Source: Paenirhizobium cremeum | GTDB lineage: Bacteria > Pseudomonadota > Alphaproteobacteria > Rhizobiales > Rhizobiaceae | Assembly: GCF_022884085.1 (NCBI RefSeq) | Contig: NZ_JAGGCS010000015.1 | Coordinates: 62,001 to 126,000 of the forward strand | Direction: 5' to 3' | DNA: 64,000 bases | Part shown: positions 57,303 through 64,000 of the stretch, piece by piece | Layout: every line of letters begins with the position of its first letter | Position numbering within the stretch: position 1 is the first letter of the stretch | Made by a program: the position numbers and the translations under genes | The notes under the pieces: generated by a model | What the model saw: only the letters and a program-made list of their open reading frames with translations | Told to the model about the DNA's origin: nothing | Databases searched by the model: none

Positions 57303-57980
57303 CTAGGCGCGGTCCTTGCCCCTGCGGTCCCCGTATCGAGCGCGGTAGTTTTCGATGGTGTCCATCGCGCCGCAGAACTCGACATTGTGCCAGTCGGGAT
57401 CGTAGAGGTAGCAGGCGACGTTGCCGCCGGTTTCGCCATCGCCCAGGGGTGGCTCACCATTGTGGCGGACAGGGCCGTAGTTCAGCTGGAAGCCGTCTGC
57501 CTGCTGCTGTCGGGCAAAGGCCAGGACATCCTCGAGCCGGTTTCCCTTCACCTCGAGCGCGAAGTGGAAGAAGCTCATGCCCGACGGTATGGTGATCCTG
57601 CCGGACGGGTCGTATTCCTCGACGAGGACCAGGCATTCCTCGTGATCGAGCGCGCTCATGTAGCAGCACCGGACCTGCCAGTCCGGCTTGAACGGATGCG
57701 GCTCGGGCGGGCAGGTGCGGCTGTGGATCATGCCGGCCACCCTCTCGTACCAGGCGCGGCTCCGCTCGATGTTGCGGACATAGATCGACAACTGCCCGAT
57801 GTGGGACACGAGCGAGGGTTTGAAGACGCCGTAATCCTCCGTCTTGTTGGAGAAGCGGCGCTTGGTCAGGGTCGGCCACAAGAGCACCAGTTCACGGAAC
57901 CATTTGCGTTTCAGCAGGCCGGCGAAACGCAGCTTGTAGAACGGCAGCACGTTCGGCGGAACGAAATCGGTCTGGGTCAT
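57303..57980 (-). CDS. VOC-family protein (glyoxalase/dioxygenase fold)
   Basis: A 225-residue protein with a basic N-terminal extension (residues 1-60, KRKWFRELVLLWP) and one vicinal-oxygen-chelate module (ISHIGQ-type start SHIGQLSIYVRNIERSRAWYERV, later FFHFALEVKGN and DPDWHNVEF). His and Glu metal ligands are at the expected places. The catalytic role is unknown. Its stop region lies 73 bases before the FAH gene; its start overlaps the next VOC gene by four bases. Confidence 0.78.
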   Translation of the reverse strand: MTQTDFVPPNVLPFYKLRFAGLLKRKWFRELVLLWPTLTKRRFSNKTEDYGVFKPSLVSHIGQLSIYVRNIERSRAWYERVAGMIHSRTCPPEPHPFKPDWQVRCCYMSALDHEECLVLVEEYDPSGRITIPSGMSFFHFALEVKGNRLEDVLAFARQQQADGFQLNYGPVRHNGEPPLGDGETGGNVACYLYDPDWHNVEFCGAMDTIENYRARYGDRRGKDRA

Positions 57981-58411
57981 CTGCTCGGCTCCTCAATGAT
58001 CTCGATCCAGTGGTTGTCCGGGTCGCGCACGCAGAAGGCCCGCGTCACGGGACGCGCCGAGGCAAGCATTCGGCCCTCGCGGATCGGCAGGCCCATCTCG
58101 CCCGCGCGGCGCCGGACGTCGTCGAAGGCCGCCGGGTCATGCACCGCAAGCGCGAAATGCAGCATGGAGTTGTTGTCCATCTTCAGCTTGTGGTGCTTCA
58201 CCATGCAGAGATCGTGATGGTGAAAGCCGAAGGAGAAGAAGTGCATTTCCTGTTGCGACAAGCGCATCGCCGCGCTGCTGTCGGGATGATTGAGTGCGGA
58301 GAACTGCAGATCGAGGAGCCTGACATAGAAAGTCTTCGATCGCTCCAGATCGCTCACGTAGAAGACGTGGTGCTGGAGGTTGGTGACCGGAATTCGGGCC
58401 GTGGCGTTCAT
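57977..58411 (-). CDS. VOC-family protein, single module
   Basis: A 144-residue glyoxalase-fold protein (LQHHVFYVSDLERSKTFYV, MLHFALAVHD, RDPDNHWIEIIEE). The ATG at 58411 gives the family length; the open frame to 58681 is not conserved in style. It overlaps the downstream VOC gene (ATGA), so the two may form a heteromeric pair. Confidence 0.8.
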   Translation of the reverse strand: MNATARIPVTNLQHHVFYVSDLERSKTFYVRLLDLQFSALNHPDSSAAMRLSQQEMHFFSFGFHHHDLCMVKHHKLKMDNNSMLHFALAVHDPAAFDDVRRRAGEMGLPIREGRMLASARPVTRAFCVRDPDNHWIEIIEEPSR

Positions 58412-58517
58412 GGCTGGCTCTCCTTGCGCCCGGCCGTGCGGGATTTCGCCGACGCAGGCGAGCGGGCGCCGGCGGGAATGGTCGTCATCATGATTGTTCC
58501 TTTCTCTTTGCGGGTTG

Positions 58518-60428
58518 TCACAGGAACTGCACCTTGAAGGTGTGGCCGCCGAGTTTCTCGCGTAGGGCGGCCGCGTCGCCTTCGACGGCAATCCTTGCAA
58601 GCAGCCCCAGTCTTTCGTCCTGAACGACCGACAGGGAGATGAGCGTGGCCCCGGTGGAGGCGGCCTCCTGGCGCACGACATCCTCGATCTCGAGCATCGA
58701 CAGCGCCGGCTTGAAGATCTTGCCGACGGCGGTCACGGGCAGGGCGTCGAGGATGCGCACCGCCTTCGGATGCGCCGCGCGTTCCGGGATCCGGTCGATG
58801 GCGTGGGCGAGCAGTTCCGCCTCGGAGGCGCTGGTTTCCTCCTTCAACTGAACGTATAGGACCGGAAGCTCGCCGGCGCGTTCATCGGGGCGTCCGACGG
58901 CCGCGGCAAGCCGCACCGCGGGATGGTCCTGCACCGCGTTCTCGATCAGCTTGGGATCGATGTTGTGGCCGCCGCGGATAATCAGCTCCTTCTTGCGGCC
59001 GGTAAGCCAGAAGTACCCTTGCGCATCTTGGCGCGCGAGGTCGCCGGTGTTGAGCCAGCGCTTGCCGTCGATGTCGAGCCACAGCCCCTTGTTGTGTTCC
59101 GGATTGATGTACCCGGCGAAGACGTTCGGCCCACGGATGGCCAGCACCCCGACTTCCTCGGGGCCGGCAAAGCCGACGAAGCCGCCGGCCTCATCGACCC
59201 GGACCACCGCCATCCGCTGATAGGGCAGCCTGAGGCCGATCGAGCCGATACGCCGTTCGCCCTCGGGTGGATTGATGCTCGAGACGCAGGCGCCTTCCGT
59301 CAGGCCATAGGCCTCAAGGATATGAATGCCGGTGGCTTTCTCGAAATTGCGGAACAGTTCGACGGGCATGGGCGCTGCGCCGCAGAAACCGTAGCGCACG
59401 CTCGAAATGTCCCGGCCGGCCAGGGGCACCTGCAACAGGGCCGCGTAAACGGTCGGCACGCCCGAGAAGGCAACGATGCCGTAGTGCTCGACAATCTGCC
59501 AGAAGCGCGGCACGAGCCCCTCTGCGCGATAGCCCTGGCCCGTGCCGATGACGACATGGGCGCCCTTTCCCCAGGGGATCAGACCGGTGACCAGCTGCCC
59601 GTTGACGTGAAACAGCGGCAGGCCGCAGAAGATCGCCTTACCCGGTTCAAATGCATCGCCAATGAAGGCGCAGCTCGACCAGGCATCGAACACTTCGGAG
59701 AAATGCGTGCGCGCTGCGATCTTGGGAAGTCCCGTCGTGCCGCCGGTGCACAGATAGGAGGAAATGTCGTTGCCCTGCGGCAGCTCGAAGGTCAGCCGAT
59801 CGGCCGGTTCTTCTGCCATTTCTTGTCGCAGCTCCAGGATCGGCAGGGATAGCCCCTCGACGGCGGCGGGCGGCTGGCCGGCTGGCATACCGAGATAAGG
59901 CGCGAGGCTGACGGTCAGGATGCCGTGGAGGCTCGGCACGTCGGCTGCTGCCCGGATTGCCTTCTGCCAGATGTCTGCTCCCGGCGTCGGCGCAAGCGTG
60001 ACGAGCCATTTTGCCCTGCCGGTGACCAGAAGCCCCGAAATCTGCTCCGCTTCGAGGAGCGGGTTGATCGCAAAGGCGATGCCGGCGGCTTCTCCGCCCC
60101 AGATCACGAAATGGGTTTCGGGCAGATTGGGCAGCATGAAGGCGACGACGTCGTGACGGCCGATTCCCAGCCGTCGAAGGGCATTGGCCGCCCGTGTGAT
60201 GTCGGCGAGCAGTTCCCGGTGCGTCCAGACGAAGGGACGCTGAAAGTCCTCGGCCCGCAGAAAGAACGAGAGCGCCGGTTGATTCGGCGCGATCACCGCA
60301 CCCCGCGCCAGGGCCTCATAGGTGCTGTCCGGCAGGTCGCGCTGCGCAAGCGGCATTTGCTCGAAGGCCTCGACATCGCGCAAAGCGACGATCGGGTGCC
60401 CGAAGTCGTCAGGGGGTGTTGCAGGCAT
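58518..60428 (-). CDS. AMP-dependent acyl-CoA synthetase (aryl-CoA ligase-like)
   Basis: A 636-residue adenylate-forming ligase. The P-loop SSYLCTGGTTGLPK lies near residue 228, the ATP motif EAYGLTEGACVSS near 370, the hinge region LTGRKKELIIRGGHNIDP near 475-490 and the catalytic lysine in VTAVGKIFKP near 575. It activates a carboxylic acid, probably aromatic or a ring-cleavage product, as a CoA thioester. The likely order of use with the dioxygenase is unknown. Confidence 0.88.
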   Translation of the reverse strand: MPATPPDDFGHPIVALRDVEAFEQMPLAQRDLPDSTYEALARGAVIAPNQPALSFFLRAEDFQRPFVWTHRELLADITRAANALRRLGIGRHDVVAFMLPNLPETHFVIWGGEAAGIAFAINPLLEAEQISGLLVTGRAKWLVTLAPTPGADIWQKAIRAAADVPSLHGILTVSLAPYLGMPAGQPPAAVEGLSLPILELRQEMAEEPADRLTFELPQGNDISSYLCTGGTTGLPKIAARTHFSEVFDAWSSCAFIGDAFEPGKAIFCGLPLFHVNGQLVTGLIPWGKGAHVVIGTGQGYRAEGLVPRFWQIVEHYGIVAFSGVPTVYAALLQVPLAGRDISSVRYGFCGAAPMPVELFRNFEKATGIHILEAYGLTEGACVSSINPPEGERRIGSIGLRLPYQRMAVVRVDEAGGFVGFAGPEEVGVLAIRGPNVFAGYINPEHNKGLWLDIDGKRWLNTGDLARQDAQGYFWLTGRKKELIIRGGHNIDPKLIENAVQDHPAVRLAAAVGRPDERAGELPVLYVQLKEETSASEAELLAHAIDRIPERAAHPKAVRILDALPVTAVGKIFKPALSMLEIEDVVRQEAASTGATLISLSVVQDERLGLLARIAVEGDAAALREKLGGHTFKVQFL

Positions 60429-60560
60429 GGTCAGGTCTCCCGGTAGATCCGCGCGGCGTTCGATCGGCAGCGAGGAGGTCTTGAACTGTTGGTGCGCCGG
60501 AGCGGCCTTGGGTCGGCGTGAAAGGTTGCGGCGCCCGCTGCGCCGGCGGGGGCGCTGTCG

Positions 60561-61220
60561 TCATCGGTTCAGCACCAGTCTCGCGTGGCGAAGGGGCTCG
60601 ACGCTGAAGGCCACCAGGTCTTCCGCCGTGATCAGCATTCGCCGCAATGGCCAGTGCTTCAGCGCTTTTGGCTCCCAGATCGCAGCCGTTGCTGCGCACA
60701 GGCATTCGGCGGTGTGAAGACTGTTCGTCAAAGGGAACTCGCCGGTCTGTACCCCCTCAGACACATGGGTGGCGATGACCTCTCTCACGCGGGTGACGTG
60801 GGCCTCGAAGGCGGGCCAGCGACCTTCATCCGCGACCGCGAGCAGCGCGAAGAGGTTCCCCTTCTCATGCATGAGCGCCACGGCCCGGCGATGGAGATCC
60901 AGCAGCAATGCCTGGATCATCTGCGCGCGCCCGTTTGCCTCGATTGCCTCGATCTCGGGATGGCCGGAGGGAAAGGTGCTGTCGAGGATCCAGGCGACCA
61001 GCCTGTCGTTGAGCGCCATCTTCGATGGAAAGAACCGATAGACGCTGGCCGTGGAAATGCCGAGATGGCTGGCGATGTCGCAGACGTTGAGTTTCCCGAT
61101 TCCATAGAGTGTGCACAGGGTTTCGGCGGCACTGAGAACGCGTGTGGCCTGCATGCCCAGGCTCTTCTCGCCCGGTGTTGGCCGGCCGGTTTGCGAGCGG
61201 CAGGGATCGCCATCACGCAT
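60561..61220 (-). CDS. TetR-family regulator of the aromatic cluster
   Basis: A 219-residue regulator with the TetR HTH at about 30-75 (AAETLCTLYGIGKLNVCDIA, SHLGISTASVYRFFPSKMALN). It lies between the leftward catabolic genes and the FAD monooxygenase. Inverted repeats of the form TTGACnGTAAnnTCAA lie before the monooxygenase gene and are plausible binding sites. Confidence 0.85.
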   Translation of the reverse strand: MRDGDPCRSQTGRPTPGEKSLGMQATRVLSAAETLCTLYGIGKLNVCDIASHLGISTASVYRFFPSKMALNDRLVAWILDSTFPSGHPEIEAIEANGRAQMIQALLLDLHRRAVALMHEKGNLFALLAVADEGRWPAFEAHVTRVREVIATHVSEGVQTGEFPLTNSLHTAECLCAATAAIWEPKALKHWPLRRMLITAEDLVAFSVEPLRHARLVLNR

Positions 61221-61524
61221 CGGCGCCTCCGTGCTGATCGGCAGCGGCGGAAGGCGCGAGCCTCGGTTCTCCGAGAGAGATGCTATCGGAGAGAACGCAA
61301 CCGCACCGGGCGCCGCCGGGAGGGTGAGAGAACCGGCCGTTCCGGATCTCGATGATCCGGCCGAGGCTTCTGTCCTGGAGGCTGATCCAGGCGACGAGAT
61401 CCCGTTGCCGTAAGCGCTCGGCGAATGCCGGAAAGCGGCGTGCCGTGTGGTTCATCATTTTCGGCAAGGCAAGCAGGATGGCGCGAAAAAGCGGACGGCG
61501 CATGCGCGAACGATCTTTCAGCAT
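61213..61524 (-). CDS. Small hypothetical protein, 103 residues
   Basis: Not recognised. Its middle (FAERLRQRDLVAWISLQDRS, then GRIIEIRNGRF) vaguely recalls SCP2-like N-terminal modules, while the C-terminus looks random. It overlaps the TetR start by eight bases, which fits a shared transcript. It may be a degenerate fragment rather than a working gene. Confidence 0.35.
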   Translation of the reverse strand: MLKDRSRMRRPLFRAILLALPKMMNHTARRFPAFAERLRQRDLVAWISLQDRSLGRIIEIRNGRFSHPPGGARCGCVLSDSISLGEPRLAPSAAADQHGGADA

Positions 61525-61641
61525 GGACGGCCCACCCGCCGGCTACGCCGATCTTCCCAAAGTCCAGGCGTGAAGGGCCCGGACGCGACGTCGTCCCGTG
61601 CTGACATTCCTCTCGGGCCTCCTCAAACCCTCAACTCCGTA

Positions 61642-61674
61642 TTGACGGTAATTTCAATTTGACTGTAAAGTCAA
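61642..61674. promoter_or_regulatory. Tandem inverted repeats ahead of the FAD monooxygenase
   Basis: TTGACGGTAATTTCAA (61642-61657) and TTGACTGTAAAGTCAA (61659-61674) are two copies of a TTGA...TCAA palindrome placed 17 bases apart; the second has perfect 6-base arms. TTGAC can also serve as a -35 element. The sites fit a dimeric TetR protein binding side by side. Confidence 0.6.
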
Positions 61675-61816
61675 TTCTAAATTGGGAGAGGAGCGCAAGG
61701 GCAACGGATCTGCGGGTGGAGGGTGTGAGGGGTCTGACAAGGGCGACCTGTCTGATGCTTTCGACCAAAGCTGGCGATGCGGTGTCTGTGGCGGGTACAT
61801 CGGAGGAGAACCTGAA

Positions 61817-63655
61817 ATGATCCCTGTATCACCTGTAAAACGTGCCGACATCGACGTGCCGGTCCTGATCGTTGGGGGCGGCGGCGCCGGCCTGACTTGT
61901 TCCATGCTGCTGTCGCAGCTGGGCATCGAGACGCTTCTCGTCAGCGCCCTGCCGACGACATCGATCCTGCCGAAAGCGCATGTGCTCAATCAGCGCACCA
62001 TGGAGATCCTCGACGATGTCGGGATCGCAGAGGCGATCTATGCCAAGAGCACGCCGGCGGAGAACATGAGCGCGATGGGCTGGTATGCCGGGTTTGCCGG
62101 CGCCGATCCGGAGATGGGACGGTTGATCGCAAAGCTCGAGACCTGGGGCGGTGGCTACACCAATGTCAATTGGATCCAGGCGAGCCCCTGCCGCAGCGCA
62201 AACCTGCCGCAGATACGGCTGGAACCGATCATGAAGGCGCGCGCGGACGCGCTCAATCCGGGTGGCGTTCGCTTCCACCACGAGCTGACGCGTCTGGAGC
62301 AGGATGACGAAGGTGTCCTTGCCTGGGTTCTGAATAGCGACACCGGCTCGGAATACACAGTGCGCGCGCGCTACCTGCTGGGTTGCGACGGCGGCCGTAC
62401 CATTCCCCGGCTGGTCGGCATCGCCCATGAGGGCCTTGGTGTCATTGCCCAGACCGCGACGGCGCATATCTCGGCCGACCTGTCGAAGCTGGCGAAGGAT
62501 CCGGACGTTCTCATCCGCTGGATCTGGTGCCCGGCGATCGGAGAAATGGCCGTGCTCGTGCCGATGGGGCCGGACCATTGGGGGCCGGACAGCGAGGAAT
62601 GGGTCTTCCATGTCACCTATCGCGGCGAGGGGCCGAAGGATCTAACCGACGATCAGATCGAGCAGACCATGCGTCTTGCCCTCGGCATTCCCGACCTGCC
62701 GATGAAGGTGCACAAGGTGACCCGCTGGGCCCTGGAAGGTGTGCTGGCGTCGAAGTTCCGAGCCGGACGTGTCTTTCTGGTGGGTGATGCGGCGCACCGC
62801 CATCCGCCGACCGGAGGTCTCGGCCTGACCAGCGGCATCCAGGATGCGCACAATCTGTGCTGGAAGCTGGCGGCCGTCCTCAAGGGGGAGGCAGAAAAGG
62901 CGTTGCTCGACACCTATGAGGCAGAACGGCGTCCGGTCGATGCGCGCAACATCCAGCGCTCGATGGAGAACTCCATGGCGCATATGGAGGCGGGCGCTGC
63001 CTTTGGCCTCAATCCGGCAGCGTCGGCCGAGGAGAACTGGGCGCAATTCCGGCGTATCCTCAGCGGCCGACCGGACGATGCCGGGTTCCGCAGCGGTGCG
63101 CTTCGGGCCATTCGCCGCCTGAGCATGGAAGCCAATGAGCTGAACGTCGAGTACGGTTATCGTTACCAGTCGGCCGCGATCGTTCCCGACGGTTCCTCCC
63201 TGCCGGAGGCGATCGATGATATCCGCCTCTATGAACCCAGCACCTTCCCCGGCAGCCCCCTGCCGCATGCATGGCTGGACGACGAAGCCGGCAACCGTCT
63301 GCCGATCAAGGATCTGGTCAAGCCCGGCCGCTTCCTGCTGATCGCTGGCGAAAGGGGAGAGCCGTGGTGTTCGGCCGCCCTTGCGCTTGCGGCCGAACAC
63401 GGCCTGCCGATCGACGCGGTTCGTATCGGCCATATCGACGGCGATCTGTTCGATCCGCGGCTTGCCTGGGCGCAGTTCCGGGGGATCTCGGACAAGGGAG
63501 CGGTGCTGGTGCGACCCGACCGGGTGGTCAGCTGGCGCCACAGCGGAGCCGCTGCAGACCCGCAGGGCGTGCTCGGCGAGGCCTTGAGACGCGTGCTTGC
63601 CCACCGCGTGGTTCCCACGGATGCGTCGGCCGCCGAACAGACTCCGGCCGAATAG
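61817..63655 (+). CDS. FAD-dependent aromatic monooxygenase (TfdB/phenol hydroxylase-like)
   Basis: A 612-residue flavoprotein hydroxylase. VLIVGGGGAGLTCSMLLSQ at 16-34 binds FAD, a CDGGRTIPRL-type motif lies near 193, and FLVGDAAHRHPPTGGLGL near 320-337 closes the flavin site. A thioredoxin-like C-terminal domain follows about residue 470. The pattern is that of 2,4-dichlorophenol 6-monooxygenase, so it probably hydroxylates a phenol to a catechol for the ring-cleavage enzyme encoded divergently. GGAGGAG before the ATG at 61817 decides the start. Confidence 0.87.
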   Translation: MIPVSPVKRADIDVPVLIVGGGGAGLTCSMLLSQLGIETLLVSALPTTSILPKAHVLNQRTMEILDDVGIAEAIYAKSTPAENMSAMGWYAGFAGADPEMGRLIAKLETWGGGYTNVNWIQASPCRSANLPQIRLEPIMKARADALNPGGVRFHHELTRLEQDDEGVLAWVLNSDTGSEYTVRARYLLGCDGGRTIPRLVGIAHEGLGVIAQTATAHISADLSKLAKDPDVLIRWIWCPAIGEMAVLVPMGPDHWGPDSEEWVFHVTYRGEGPKDLTDDQIEQTMRLALGIPDLPMKVHKVTRWALEGVLASKFRAGRVFLVGDAAHRHPPTGGLGLTSGIQDAHNLCWKLAAVLKGEAEKALLDTYEAERRPVDARNIQRSMENSMAHMEAGAAFGLNPAASAEENWAQFRRILSGRPDDAGFRSGALRAIRRLSMEANELNVEYGYRYQSAAIVPDGSSLPEAIDDIRLYEPSTFPGSPLPHAWLDDEAGNRLPIKDLVKPGRFLLIAGERGEPWCSAALALAAEHGLPIDAVRIGHIDGDLFDPRLAWAQFRGISDKGAVLVRPDRVVSWRHSGAAADPQGVLGEALRRVLAHRVVPTDASAAEQTPAE

Positions 63656-63969
63656 CCGGCACGGAATGCAAGGAGACGGGGGGATGCTGGCCTCGAAGGT
63701 CATCCCCGGCGCTGTTGCGAAGGCCGGCCCGCGACCGCGGGTCGGCTGCGCCCCGCGTCTCCTTGCAGCCCTTTCACCCGTCGTGCATTGCCAGGGACAT
63801 CCGGCCAAGCCAACCCGTGCGCTATTGACCGCTGCACTGGCGAGACTAGGATTGGCGGCGGTCCCGGCTTCGGCCACGGACCATGAGAATTGATCCGCCG
63901 TCCCCGTCGTCCGCTGTCCCTGATGAACTGTAGACCACACGGGGAAGACGTGCGGGCTCAGGAGCGGTG
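63656..63969. other. Intergenic region with no convincing gene
   Basis: Follows the monooxygenase stop. An open frame crossing 63656-63893 has no recognisable similarity and begins inside the monooxygenase gene. The stretch CCGCGACCGCGGGTCGG near 63733 is partly symmetric but not a clear terminator. Confidence 0.4.
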
Positions 63970-64000
63970 ATGGCACGAATCAATCTGGAGCGTAGGGCGG
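63970..64000 (+). CDS. Possible start of a gene running off the right edge
   Basis: ATG at 63970 is preceded by CAGGAG at ideal spacing and opens MARINLERRA to the window end. Ten codons are too few to identify the product. Confidence 0.35.
   Translation, partial: MARINLERRA

Noticed and set aside
63597-63893. Open frame after the FAD monooxygenase
   Set aside because: It begins inside the monooxygenase gene in another frame and shows no similarity or ribosome binding site.

Overview
The window is accessory DNA from an alphaproteobacterium of the order Rhizobiales, most likely Rhizobiaceae. The evidence is a rhizobial-type ACC deaminase with a divergent Lrp-type regulator, high GC, dense overlapping catabolic operons with linked ABC transporters, and many insertion-sequence remnants. 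It looks like a patchwork from a large plasmid or chromosomal island. No rRNA, tRNA or CRISPR array was recognised.

Layout. 1-3.9 kb: a partial AceE/transketolase-type enzyme and acdS with divergent acdR. 4-5.5 kb: an intact IS3-family element in the remains of a chemoreceptor gene. 5.8-17.5 kb: an apparently complete nicotinate catabolic cluster, with nicAB (hydroxylation), nicC (6-hydroxynicotinate monooxygenase), nicX (ring opening), nicD, nicF and nicE (to fumarate), a solute:sodium symporter pair, and MarR and TetR regulators. Two palindrome families appear at the promoters. 17.6-23.5 kb: a LacI regulator divergent from a PotD/A/B/C-like ABC importer ending in an MTA-phosphorylase-like enzyme. 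24-33.8 kb: a guanidine catabolic operon. It carries a guanidine-I (ykkC) riboswitch, an ABC importer, two DUF1989 proteins, a biotin carboxylase and allophanate hydrolase. 34-43.6 kb: an integrase relic, GntR and MATE genes, and two paralogous isochorismatase-fold hydrolases flanking a second PotD-like ABC system that ends in an M20 amidohydrolase. 43.8-45.4 kb: relics.

46.1-51.6 kb is the most unusual part: a BTAD/TPR regulator, an orphan 143-residue protein, a YcaO protein, a TfuA protein and a peptidyl-arginine-deiminase-like pentein, tightly packed on one strand. This looks like an uncharacterised peptide-modification system (thioamidation or azoline formation plus possible Arg-to-citrulline conversion).

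51.7-54.6 kb: an XRE regulator, a small orphan, an exonuclease truncated next to an IS6-type element, and an IS110 relic. 54.7-63.7 kb: an aromatic catabolic cluster with a GST, an extradiol dioxygenase frameshifted at a CG repeat, an FAH-family hydrolase, two VOC proteins, an acyl-CoA synthetase and a TetR regulator, with a TfdB-like FAD monooxygenase read the other way from a promoter carrying two inverted repeats.
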